Below, in pieces: positions 1 through 8,900 of a stretch of 64,000 nucleotides of DNA (positions are counted from its first letter, which is position 1; each line of letters opens with the position of its first letter). Source of the stretch: JBBRZM01 sp963813635 (GTDB lineage: Bacteria > Actinomycetota > Acidimicrobiia > IMCC26256 > JBBRZM01); contig CAWEZO010000007.1 in the NCBI GenBank assembly GCA_963813635.1, positions 186,001 through 250,000 of the forward strand. Direction: 5' to 3'. A model generated the notes under the pieces. It did not search any database. It saw only the letters and a program-made list of their open reading frames with translations, and was not told the origin of the DNA. The position numbers and the translations under genes were made by a program.

Positions 1-2
1 TC

Positions 3-1076
3 GACCGCAGCCGTCCCCTCTGGGAGATGTGGTTCATCGAGGGACTCGAGCACGGGTGCGTCGCCATCCTGGCGAAGATCCACCACGCCTGCGCCGACGG
101 CGTGGGAGGTGCCCTGCTGATGGGTCGGCTCCTCACGATCGAGCCGGGACCCGCGCCGACCGAGATGCCACCGCCGTCGGCGGGCGAGACGATCCCATCG
201 GGCGTCCGCATGCTCGCCGAGACCGTCCCTTCGCTCGCGACTCTGCCCTTGCGGGCTGCTCGGACGTTCGGCCGGACGGCGACGTCCGCGTGGAAGCTGG
301 CGCGGCGACCGCGCGCGGAGGAGGGAGAGGTGCCGCCGGCCATGCCGTTCCGCGCGCCCGACACCTCGCTGAACCACCCGGTCACGTCGCGGCGATCCGT
401 GGCCTTCGCCGACATCCCGCTCGCCGACGTCAAAGGAGTGTCGCATGCGTTCGGCGCGACGGTGAACGACGTCGTTCTGGCGTTGTGCGCCGGTGCGCTT
501 CGACGCTATCTTGCTGCTCGCGACGAATTGCCCGGCACCCCGCTCGTCGCGGCCGTACCCGTCTCGGTGCGGACCGAAGACACGTTCGCATCGTTGGGCA
601 ACATGGTGTCGGGCTGGTTCGCGAACCTCGCGACCGACGTCGACGAACCCGTGAAGCGATTGCTCGTCATACGCGACGCCGCGCGGAGCGCGAAGCGCCT
701 ACACGAGTCGGGAGTCGAAGACGTCGTGATGGACTGGGCGGACCTCCCGGCCCCTGCGCTGTGGGCGGCCGCGGTTCGTCTCTACGTCTGGTCGCGTTTC
801 TCGGAGCGCCTCCCGCCGATCTTCAACGTGCTCATCTCCAACGTTCCCGGTCCACCCGTGCCGCTCTACGCCGGCGAGGCGCGAGTGATCGCCGTCTACC
901 CGTTCGGCCCGGTTCTCGATGCGATCGGACTCAATATCACCGTGCTCAGCTACGGCGACTCGATCGACTTCGGAATCATGACCTGTCCGGAGCTCGTGTC
1001 CGACGTCTGGGCGCTCGCCGGTGGAATCCACGAGTCGCTCGCCGAGCTGGTGAAGGCGGCGGAAGCCGTGAGCTGA
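3..1076 (+). CDS. WS/DGAT-type wax ester synthase/diacylglycerol acyltransferase (5' truncated by window)
   Basis: Acyl-CoA-dependent acyltransferase of the bifunctional WS/DGAT family, which makes triacylglycerol or wax ester storage lipid at the membrane. The frame is open from base 3, so the start lies outside the window. The first visible residues (DRSRPLWEMWFIEGL) match the segment just before the catalytic motif in this family. The catalytic HHxxxDG motif is present as HHACADG about 15 residues into the visible part, and the C-terminal domain carries the usual asparagine-rich stretch (NVLISNVPGPP). About 358 codons are visible against about 450-480 for the family, so roughly 100 residues are missing. 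It converges on a second family member. Family assignment is firm; preference for TAG or wax ester cannot be read from sequence. Confidence 0.9.
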   Translation, partial: DRSRPLWEMWFIEGLEHGCVAILAKIHHACADGVGGALLMGRLLTIEPGPAPTEMPPPSAGETIPSGVRMLAETVPSLATLPLRAARTFGRTATSAWKLARRPRAEEGEVPPAMPFRAPDTSLNHPVTSRRSVAFADIPLADVKGVSHAFGATVNDVVLALCAGALRRYLAARDELPGTPLVAAVPVSVRTEDTFASLGNMVSGWFANLATDVDEPVKRLLVIRDAARSAKRLHESGVEDVVMDWADLPAPALWAAAVRLYVWSRFSERLPPIFNVLISNVPGPPVPLYAGEARVIAVYPFGPVLDAIGLNITVLSYGDSIDFGIMTCPELVSDVWALAGGIHESLAELVKAAEAVS

Positions 1077-1254
1077 GCCGCCGAGAGGGGAGGGCAGGGC
1101 AAGATGTGGTCGCTCTCAACTCCGTGGCGTCAGCGAGGCGAGCGTGTACGTGCCGTTCTCGGTGGAGGTCACGTCGCCGATCGCAGGTTCATGGACCATG
1201 GCCCCATCATTGCGCGGCGGGACAATGTCCCCGACGAGCTTCGGCACCACACGC

Positions 1255-2634
1255 TCAGCCGGCGAGCGCGAGAACTTCGTCGAAGCCTTCGGAGAGGAGG
1301 CGGGCGAACACCTCGGGATCGGGGATCGCGCCGCTGTCGGTGTTGACGCCGATGTGACACGTCCCGCGATACGACATCAGCGTGATGTTCGCGGCCGAGC
1401 CCAGCGTCGGTCCGAACGCGTGGAAGGCCTCGAGGCGCGCACCACCCATGTACACCGCGTCATGGAAACCGGGCACGTTGCTCGCCAGGAAGTCCACGTG
1501 CTTGAACATCCCACCGGTCACCGTGACCGGCAGGAGGTTCAGCGCGCCGGCGATGGCGTTCGAATACGGGATCGCCCGTTCCGTGCGGAGCCGACCGCAG
1601 AGGCCGTGGATGAGGGAGATGCGCTCGGCCGGGTCGCGCGTGCTGACAGGAACCTCGAAGCGGACCAATGTCACCTTGTTGCCACCCTCGGGATCGTCGG
1701 CGGCGCGAACGCTGATCGGCATCGTGACGCGGAGCCGCTCGGCCATCCCGCCGTGTTGCTCGTGATAACGCCGGAGCCCGCCCGTGACGCCGGCGAGGAA
1801 CGCGTCGTTGAGGGTGCCGCCCGCGGTCCTCGCTGCATCGTGCAGCGCATCGAGGGGAACGTCCAACGTCTCATAGCGCCACTGAAGGCGGCGATCGGTC
1901 ATCACCGGCGAGTCGGTGGCGGTGATCGGCTGCACGAAGCGGGCGATCGACAGCATGGTGGCGGTGGCGTCGCTCGCAGTCCTGAACGGGTGACGCACGG
2001 TCGCTGCGACGGCGCCGGGAAGCAGTCGTGCGAGACTTCTTGCGTTCGCTACCGACCGACGCACGTTGTACGACGCCGCGTCGCTCAGCGCGTCGAGCGG
2101 GCCGCGGTGGTTCGCGACCGGTTCGTCGGGCACCGGCCCGAGAGGGCCGGCCTCGCGCTCGAGGTCGACGACGTGCGCGGCGATCTGGATGCCGCCGATG
2201 CCATCTGTCAGGGCGTGGTGCACCTTCATCACGAGGGCGGCGCGGCCCTCGGGCAGGCCCTCGAGAAGGGTGAACTCCCAGAGCGGACGGTCGTGGTCGA
2301 ACGCGGTCATCCCCAAGTTGCGCGCGAACGTGAGCACAGCGGGCAGCCCGCCCGGTTCGCCGACCCGACCGCGGCGCAGGTGCCAGCTCAGGTCGAAGTC
2401 GGAGTCGACGACCCAGCGGGGCGGGGCAAGCCTCCACGGGGTCGGGACCAGCTTCATGCGAAACGTCGGCGCGAGTCGCGTCGCGCGCTCGATCCGCTCG
2501 CAAAGGAGTTGCCAGCTCGGGGCGCGGTCGAAGAGCGCGAGGGCCACGATCGTCGATCGCAGCAGCGGGTCGCGCTCGAGCCCCATCGTGAAGGCGTCGA
2601 CTTCACTGACGTGGAACTCGGCGAGATCGCTCAT
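1255..2634 (-). CDS. WS/DGAT-type acyltransferase
   Basis: Second storage-lipid acyltransferase, 459 residues, a normal full length for WS/DGAT. The HHxxxDG catalytic motif appears as HHALTDG near residue 133. The C-terminal half has the family's NITLMSYRG and SNVPGFHD stretches. The open frame extends 87 codons upstream, but that part is low-complexity and basic. The ATG at 2634 follows GGAGGGAG at a normal distance and begins MSDLAEFHVSEVDAF, a typical family N terminus, so I chose it. The gene faces the partial WS/DGAT at the left edge, suggesting an inverted duplication or a storage-lipid locus. In mycobacteria such genes (tgs1) are induced under hypoxia; no such control is visible here. 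Confidence 0.92.
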   Translation of the reverse strand: MSDLAEFHVSEVDAFTMGLERDPLLRSTIVALALFDRAPSWQLLCERIERATRLAPTFRMKLVPTPWRLAPPRWVVDSDFDLSWHLRRGRVGEPGGLPAVLTFARNLGMTAFDHDRPLWEFTLLEGLPEGRAALVMKVHHALTDGIGGIQIAAHVVDLEREAGPLGPVPDEPVANHRGPLDALSDAASYNVRRSVANARSLARLLPGAVAATVRHPFRTASDATATMLSIARFVQPITATDSPVMTDRRLQWRYETLDVPLDALHDAARTAGGTLNDAFLAGVTGGLRRYHEQHGGMAERLRVTMPISVRAADDPEGGNKVTLVRFEVPVSTRDPAERISLIHGLCGRLRTERAIPYSNAIAGALNLLPVTVTGGMFKHVDFLASNVPGFHDAVYMGGARLEAFHAFGPTLGSAANITLMSYRGTCHIGVNTDSGAIPDPEVFARLLSEGFDEVLALAG

Positions 2635-3050
2635 CGACTCCCTCCGGCAGGCTTCTTTTGAAGCATGACGCGCTTTGCACGCCGACGCCAGGTCCAAAGC
2701 CCCTCGTCGCGCCGTCGGAGGTCGTCGCGGAGGCTCTGTTGCACCGAGCTCGTGGGGGCCGCGCCGAAGGTTGTGCATGCGCGCGTGACGGCGCGCGCGA
2801 AGCGTTGTGCAAGACCGCCACCACAAGCAGGTGGCGCCCAAAGAGGTAGCTGGCGACATCGCGACACTCAGAGCTGGATGGAAGAGGGTCAACATGTCGC
2901 TACTGGTGAGCGGTCACGTCCAACATGTGTCCCGGCCACCGGAGGTCTCGGCAGCCGCGAGGAACGTGGTGCGCGTCGTGTCCGAAGAATGCGGCGTAAA
3001 GAATCTGGCGTCTACGTCGTGCTTCCGGAATCCGGATTCTGAAGAGTTGG
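2635..3050. other. Intergenic stretch without a supported gene
   Basis: Open frames exist here on both strands, but their translations are arginine- and serine-rich shadows without recognisable domains or ribosome sites. It holds the promoter side of the WS/DGAT gene at 2634 and, at the right end, a palindrome behind the cytochrome gene. Confidence 0.5.
3022..3044 (-). terminator. Palindrome downstream of the cytochrome c gene
   Basis: A perfect 12-base palindrome (GAATCCGGATTC, 3028-3039) is bracketed by CTTC and GAAG. It begins a few bases after the stop codon of the minus-strand cytochrome gene, where a terminator would lie. There is no clear T-run, so it could instead be a protein-binding site. 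Confidence 0.35.
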
Positions 3051-3377
3051 TCACAGACCTTCTCGCGTGTAGCGCACCACGGCTTGGATCTGCTTGGGGG
3101 TGAGCTGGATTTTCGCGGCCGGCATCAGCCCGCGACCGTTCGACACCACTGTGATCTCATCGTCGACGTTCGGGAGATCACGCACGACCTTGCCGCCCGA
3201 GAGCTGCGGGCCCGCGCTGGTGCCGCCGCCGCTCGTCCCGTGGCAGCTGGCGCAGTGTGTGGCGTAGATCACCCGCCCGGATCCACTCTGCGCGTTCTTG
3301 TCGCGTCCGCCACCGCACGCGCCGACGGCGACCGCGATCACTATGACGAGTACGCCAAGCGAAGACCTGGACGACAC
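3051..3377 (-). CDS. Small membrane-anchored c-type cytochrome (lipoprotein-like)
   Basis: Predicted 108-residue single-haem cytochrome c. The haem-attachment motif is CASCH, and a distal Met ligand is plausible in RGLMPAAK. The C-terminal helix KQIQAVVRYTREGL is typical of small cytochrome c domains that shuttle electrons at the outer face of the membrane. The N terminus has a hydrophobic run followed by VGACGGG, which resembles a lipobox, so lipid anchoring is likely. The open frame continues 57 codons upstream. I prefer the GTG at 3377 because GGGGAGGG sits 6 bases before it and the signal sequence follows at once. No oxidase or dehydrogenase partner is adjacent; cytochrome bd at 31-33.6 kb does not use cytochrome c. 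Confidence 0.85.
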   Translation of the reverse strand: MSSRSSLGVLVIVIAVAVGACGGGRDKNAQSGSGRVIYATHCASCHGTSGGGTSAGPQLSGGKVVRDLPNVDDEITVVSNGRGLMPAAKIQLTPKQIQAVVRYTREGL

Positions 3378-3560
3378 TGTTTGCCCTCCCCGCATGGTGG
3401 TTGTCGCTTCGAACCCCGCTGAGCTCCGCGAGGGCAGCGACTTGCTGCGCGTTGGTGAGAGGCTAGTTGTCGTTCGCTCCGCCGGTGTTGCCGCGACCCG
3501 GCGCGAGCCGGGCTGCGCCGTGACGGCAAGTCTCGGGTGGAGCCGCACTACGCTGCGGGC

Positions 3561-3713
3561 ATGTACTTAGGGTTGATTCTCTTCGCTGTCGCCGCGGTGC
3601 TCTGCGTCATCGCGGGTGTGGTCGCCATGAAGCGCGGTCGTGACTACGGCAACAGCGACGGCGACGACGACGGCTTCGATTTCGATGCGTACGAGGGCTT
3701 CGACAAGAAGTAG
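3561..3713 (+). CDS. 50-residue single-pass membrane protein with acidic tail
   Basis: Short open frame translating to MYLGLILFAVAAVLCVIAG followed by VVAMKRGRDYGNSDG and an Asp/Phe-rich tail ending EGFDKK. One N-terminal membrane helix, a positive KRGR stop-transfer patch and an acidic cytoplasmic tail give it a coherent architecture. No strong ribosome site is visible. It is divergent from the cytochrome c gene. A degenerate second copy of its 3' half lies at 14983-15041, supporting that the sequence is a real unit. I do not recognise the family and assign no function. Confidence 0.5.
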   Translation: MYLGLILFAVAAVLCVIAGVVAMKRGRDYGNSDGDDDGFDFDAYEGFDKK

Positions 3714-3766
3714 TCCGACTTCCGTCACCGCGGGCTCGCCGCTTGGATGTGACGCGCCAAGAACGG

Positions 3767-5905
3767 TCAGGTGAATCGGTAGATGTCGTGTTCGTACTGC
3801 TCCAGCATCCTCGCCGCGCAGAACTGTGGCCCGATGCTGCGCATCGCGGACCGGATCTGAGCCAGCCAGCCGGTCGGGATGCCGCGGTCGTCGCGGTCGG
3901 AGAAGCGGGGGACGATCTTCTGCTCGAACAGGTCGTAGAACGCCATGGCGTCGCGCGCGTCCTGCGCGCCTTCGTCGCCCTCGAGCGAGCTGTCGATCGC
4001 CCAGCCGTTGGTGCCGTCGTACGCCTCCGACCACCAGCCGTCGAGCACGCTGAGGTTCAGCACGCCGTTCATCGCCGCCTTCATCCCGCTCGTGCCGCTC
4101 GCCTCGAACGGGGGACGCGGCAGATTCACCCACACGTCGCACCCGGCGATGAAGGTCTGAGCGAAGCTCAGGTCGTAGTCCTCGAGGAAGGCGACTCTGG
4201 CCGACACGAGCGGCCACGACTTCAGCGAGAAGACACCCTGGAGTATCCGTTTCGCATCGTCGTCGCGCGGGTGGGCCTTGCCGCCGAAGACGAACTGGAC
4301 CCTGCGGTTACCGTCCAGCAGCGCGAGCGCGCGTTGCGGGTCATGCGTGAGGAGGTGCAGGCGCTTGTAGCCGGCGATGCGCCGCGCGAACCCGACTGTG
4401 AGCACCTCCGGATCGAACGTCTCCGCCGCGGACTCGACGTACTCGAGCGTCTCGCCGCGTCGCAGCCGATCCGCGACGCTCCGGCGGCGCACCATCTCGA
4501 CGAGCCGTCGCCGGCAGGCAGCCCGGGCCTCCCAAAGCTCCTCGTCGGTGATGCTGTCGACCGCGGACCACGTCGACGGGTCGGCGGCCCGGACCTGCCA
4601 GCCGTCGCCGAAGTGCCGGTCGAACAGCGCCCGCACGGGCGGGGCGAGCCAGCTGGGCACGTGCACGCCGTTGGTCACGTGCCCGATCGGGACGTCGTCG
4701 ACGCTCGTGCCGGGGAACATCGGTTGCCACATCTCGCGGGCGACCTCACCATGACGGCGGCTGACCGCGTTCACTGCCCGGCTCGCGCGAATCGCAAGTT
4801 GTGTCATGCCGAAGGGCTCGTGGGGGTCCTCCGGGTGCACCCGGCCGAGGCCGAGAAGGCCCGCCGCGTCGACACCGAGCTGCGCGGGCAGCGCCGGCAC
4901 CGCGTGCAGGACCTGATCGGCGTCGTACGTCTCGTTTCCGGCCGCGACCGGTGTGTGCGTCGTGAACACGATGCGCTCGCGCACGGCGGCGAGCGCATCG
5001 GGCAGGCTTGCTCCCCGGGCGACGTGTGCCGCGGCGAGTTGGAGCGCCGCCGACGCCGCGTGCCCCTCGTTGAGATGCAGCACCGACGGCTCGATCTCGA
5101 GGTGCTCGAGCGCACGGAGCCCGCCAACGCCGAGCACCAGGTATTGGGCCAGCCGGATCTCGGGATTGCGTTCGTACAGGCGGGCCGTGATCCAGCGATC
5201 GACTGGCGCGTTCTCGGGAACCGCGGTGTCGAGCAGGAGCAGAGGAACCCGCCCGACGCGTGCGCACCAGACGCGGGCGATCACGTCGCGACCTCGGACC
5301 GGGACGGTTACCCTCAGCGGCCGGCCGTCCGCGCCGACGCAACGCACCACCGGCAAGAGGTCGGCGTCGTTTTCGATCCAGTACTCCATCTGCCAACCCG
5401 AGAGGTCGAGGCGTTGGTGGAAATATCCGTTGCTGTAGAACATCCCGATCCCGACGAACGGCAGCGCCCGGTCAGAGGCCTCCTTGAGGATGTCGCCTGC
5501 GAGCACACCGAGGCCGCCGGAGTAGACGGGCAGCGACGCGTGCACCGCGAACTCTGCGCAGAAGAACGCGACCGGGTGCTCGGGGCGTTGCTCGAGATCG
5601 CCGGCTGGGGTCTCTGCCGCGCACAGGGCTACGACGGCATCAATGCGCTCCAGCAGGTCGGCGTCGGTCGCGGCCCGTTCGAGCACTTCGGGGTCCGCCT
5701 CGAGGAGCAGGCGTACCGGATTCGTGTTGTTGCGCTCCCAGCGGTACGCGTCGATGTCGCGGAACACCGACGGCCCGTTCGGCGCCCAAGACCACCGGTA
5801 GTTGTAGGCCAATTTCGCGAGTGGCTCGAGCGGGGCCGGGAGGTGGCTCGTGAGTCGCGCCACGCGGCGAGGAAGATCGGTGCGCCCGGGGACCATGGGG
5901 GCCAC
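3767..5905 (-). CDS. glgP: Alpha-glucan (glycogen/maltodextrin) phosphorylase, short form
   Basis: GT35 phosphorylase that releases glucose-1-phosphate from alpha-1,4-glucans using pyridoxal phosphate. At 712 residues it is of the short bacterial/archaeal type. An N-terminal DUF3417-like region (LAKLAYNYRWSWAPNGPSVF) is followed by FFCAEFAVHASLPVYSGGLG and HLNEGHAASAALQL. The PLP-lysine segment is EASGTSGMKAAMNG, with the lysine near residue 609. GTG at 5905 is used as start; an ATG three codons later is equally possible and neither has a strong ribosome site. It is the last of four same-strand glucan genes (glgX, glgP-2, malQ-glgB, glgP-1) separated by 16-180 bases, probably one operon for glycogen turnover. 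Two phosphorylases in one cluster may reflect different chain-length preferences. Confidence 0.93.
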   Translation of the reverse strand: MAPMVPGRTDLPRRVARLTSHLPAPLEPLAKLAYNYRWSWAPNGPSVFRDIDAYRWERNNTNPVRLLLEADPEVLERAATDADLLERIDAVVALCAAETPAGDLEQRPEHPVAFFCAEFAVHASLPVYSGGLGVLAGDILKEASDRALPFVGIGMFYSNGYFHQRLDLSGWQMEYWIENDADLLPVVRCVGADGRPLRVTVPVRGRDVIARVWCARVGRVPLLLLDTAVPENAPVDRWITARLYERNPEIRLAQYLVLGVGGLRALEHLEIEPSVLHLNEGHAASAALQLAAAHVARGASLPDALAAVRERIVFTTHTPVAAGNETYDADQVLHAVPALPAQLGVDAAGLLGLGRVHPEDPHEPFGMTQLAIRASRAVNAVSRRHGEVAREMWQPMFPGTSVDDVPIGHVTNGVHVPSWLAPPVRALFDRHFGDGWQVRAADPSTWSAVDSITDEELWEARAACRRRLVEMVRRRSVADRLRRGETLEYVESAAETFDPEVLTVGFARRIAGYKRLHLLTHDPQRALALLDGNRRVQFVFGGKAHPRDDDAKRILQGVFSLKSWPLVSARVAFLEDYDLSFAQTFIAGCDVWVNLPRPPFEASGTSGMKAAMNGVLNLSVLDGWWSEAYDGTNGWAIDSSLEGDEGAQDARDAMAFYDLFEQKIVPRFSDRDDRGIPTGWLAQIRSAMRSIGPQFCAARMLEQYEHDIYRFT

Positions 5906-5953
5906 GCTAACGGCGCACGAGGCGCGGTGCTCCAGCCGGTGCTCGAGACGCGC

Positions 5954-8900
5954 TCATCCGGGCGCGCGGCGCAGGATCACGGCACCGAGCGGCGGGAGCT
6001 CCAGCTCCAGGGCGTAGGGCCGTTCGTGCCAGCCGGGCTCCCGTGCCTCGACCGACCGGGCGACCGGGTAGTCGCTGCCGCCGAACTCCGACGCGTCCGA
6101 GCACGCGACGACGTCCCATCGCCCCGGCAGCGGCGCGCCGATCACATAGCCCTCGCGCGGCACGGGCGTGAGGTTGAGCACGACGATCGCCGGGTCCAGC
6201 GGGTCGTCGCCGGTACGGAGCATGCTCAGGACCGCGTGCTCCCGATCGTGGCAGTCGATCCACGCGAAGCCGTGCGGCATCGTATCGCCTTGGTGCAGGG
6301 CCGGCACGTCTCGGTACAGCCGGTTCAGCGCGCCGACCCACGCGCACATCCCGGCGTGCAGGTCGAAGTCCAGGAGGTGCCAATCCAGGCTGCGCTCATG
6401 ATTCCATTCCACCCACTGCGCGAGCTCCGAGCCCATGAAGAGCAGCTTCTTGCCCGGCAGCGCGTACTGGTACGCGAGCAGCAGCCGCAGGTTCGCGAAG
6501 CGCTGCCAGTCGTCGCCGGGCATCCGGCTCAGCAGCGAGCCCTTCCCGTGGACGACCTCGTCGTGGCTGAGCGGCAGTACGAACTGTTCCGTTCCCGCGT
6601 ACAGCATGCGGAACGTGAGCTCTTCGAGATGGAAGCCACGGTGCACCGGGTCGCGCGCGAACCACGCGAGCGTGTCGTGCATCCAACCCATGTCCCACTT
6701 GTAGTGGAACCCGAGTCCTCCGAGGTGCACCGGCCGAGTCACGCCCGGCCAGGCGGTTGACTCCTCGGCGAAGGTGAGCGCTTCCGGGTAGCGGTCACCG
6801 ATCGCGACACTGCAGTCGCGCAGGAACTGGAGCGCCTCGAGGTTCTCGCGGCCGCCGTACCGATTCGGCACCCACTCGCCCTCGACGCGCGAGTAGTCGA
6901 GATAGAGCATCGAAGCGACGGCGTCCATCCGCAATCCGTCGGCGTGGTAGTGCTCGAGCCAGAACAACGCGGCGCTCACGAGGAAGCTCCGGATCTCGTT
7001 CCGTCCATAGTTGAAGAGGGAGCTGCCCCAGTCCGGGTGGATCCGCTGGCGGGGATCGGCATGCTCGTACAAGTGCGTGCCGTCGAACTCGGCGAGGCCG
7101 TGTGCGTCGGCGGGGAAGTGAGACGGCACCCAGTCGAGGATGACACCGATGCCGCGTTGGTGGAGATGATCGATCATCGCCATGAGGTCCTGCGGACTCC
7201 CGTAGCGGCTGGTCGGAGCGAAGTACCCGGTGACCTGGTAGCCCCAGGATCCATAGAAGGGGTGCTCCATCACCGGCATGAGCTCGACATGGGTGAACCC
7301 GAGCGCCAGCACGTGGTCCGCCAGACGCGGCGCGATCTCGCGGTACGTGAGCGGACGGTCGCCCTCCTCCGAGACCCGTGCCCACGATCCAAGGTGCACC
7401 TCGTAGATCGAGATCGGCTGGTCGGGTCGTTGCAGCTTGGCCCTCGTGGCCATCCACACCGCGTCGCGCCACTCGTAGTCGAGGTCCCACACCACCGACG
7501 CGGTCCTCGGCGACTCCTCCGCCGCGAATGCCAACGGGTCGGCCTTGTCCTCGATGCGGTTCCCGTGCCGCGAGCGGATCCGGTACTTGTAAATGCTGCC
7601 CGCCGCGATGCCCGGGACGAAGCCCTCCCAGATGCCCGAGCTCCCGACCGGGTGCAACGGGTGGCGCCCGTCGCTCCAGGCGTTGAAGTCACCGATCACG
7701 CCCACCGAAGCAGCATCGGGTGCCCAGACCGCGAAGAAGATGCCTCGAAGGCCCTCGTGGGTCACGATGTGCGCGCCGAGCTTCGCGGCGAGGTCGTAGT
7801 GGCGGCCCTCGTTGAGCAGGTGCACGTCGTACGGCGTCAGCAACGAGACGTCGTGCAGCGGCTCGCCGACGACGGCGGCGGGCGGCTGAAGCGGTTCCCA
7901 AGGCCGCGTCGCGGCGAGCCGCGCGAGCGTCGCCGCCGCGGGCTCGTCGGCGTCGAGCTCCTCGAGGGTCAGTCGGGCGCGCCCCGTCCAGTTGTCGGGA
8001 CTCACGGTGCCCGGCGCGTTGAACGACTCCGGTTCGAGCCAGAGGTCCTCGACGCTCATGAGCACGACCGAGGCTTCGCTCGCGCCCATCGTCTCCACCA
8101 TCCGGTCCAGGGCCTCGCGTGGCGGGTGGGCCGGTGCCTCACCTTCGCCGCCGGAAGCCCGCCAGAGCGCGTCACGTCGCACCGCCCGTTCCGCGTACGC
8201 GCCGGCCGCCTCCTGCTCCGTGAGGATGCCGTCCGTCTCCCGGCGCGCGACGTCGCGCGCTTCCCACCAGCCGGCGAACGTCGGCAGGTCGTGGGTTCCC
8301 CACGACATGACGCTGCCCGGCCGCGGCGGCCGGATCGGCTCGGGCGCGTTCGGGTCGAGGTCGAACTGCGCGACGGTCATCGTCCGGGCGCGGTGCGAGC
8401 GCATCGCCTCACGCACCTCGTCCGGGACCGTGCCGAGATCTTCGCCGACGATGTCGGCCTTGTGGCGGTGCGCCTCGAGGCACAGCGCGGCCCACAGCTC
8501 GTCGGCGGGATAGCGCACGTACACACCATCCTCGGGACTCATGCCGTCGGGGACCCAGAGGAGTCGATGCAACACCATCACGTGGTCGATCCGGAGCAGG
8601 CCCGCGTGTCGAAGATGGTGCGCGAGCGCGGCCCGGAACGCGCCGTGGCCACCGACGCGAGAGGCGTCGGGATGCAGTGGTGGGAACCCCCACGACTGGC
8701 CCCCGGGGAAGAAGCCGTCGGGCGGCGCGCCGGCGGAGATGCCGTCGACGTACTGCGCACGGTCGCGCCACACGTCGTAGCCGTCGGGGTGCGCGCCCAC
8801 CGGCAGGTCGAACCCGAGTGTCTGGCCCCTCCGCCGCAGGTCGGCGGAGACCGCGGCGAGCTGCTCTTCGGTCACCCATTGCACGTATCGGTGGTACGCC

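Noticed and set aside
1144..2661. A 505-codon plus-strand open frame
   Set aside because: Antisense shadow of the WS/DGAT gene, which carries the catalytic motif and a strong ribosome site.
2665..3042. Plus-strand open frame in the 2.6-3.05 kb spacer
   Set aside because: Arg-rich, no ribosome site and no recognisable domain; more likely noncoding.
3743..6760. A 1005-codon plus-strand open frame
   Set aside because: It is antisense to glgP and malQ-glgB; its translation is Arg/Glu/Val-rich with no domain, as expected for the opposite strand of high-GC genes.
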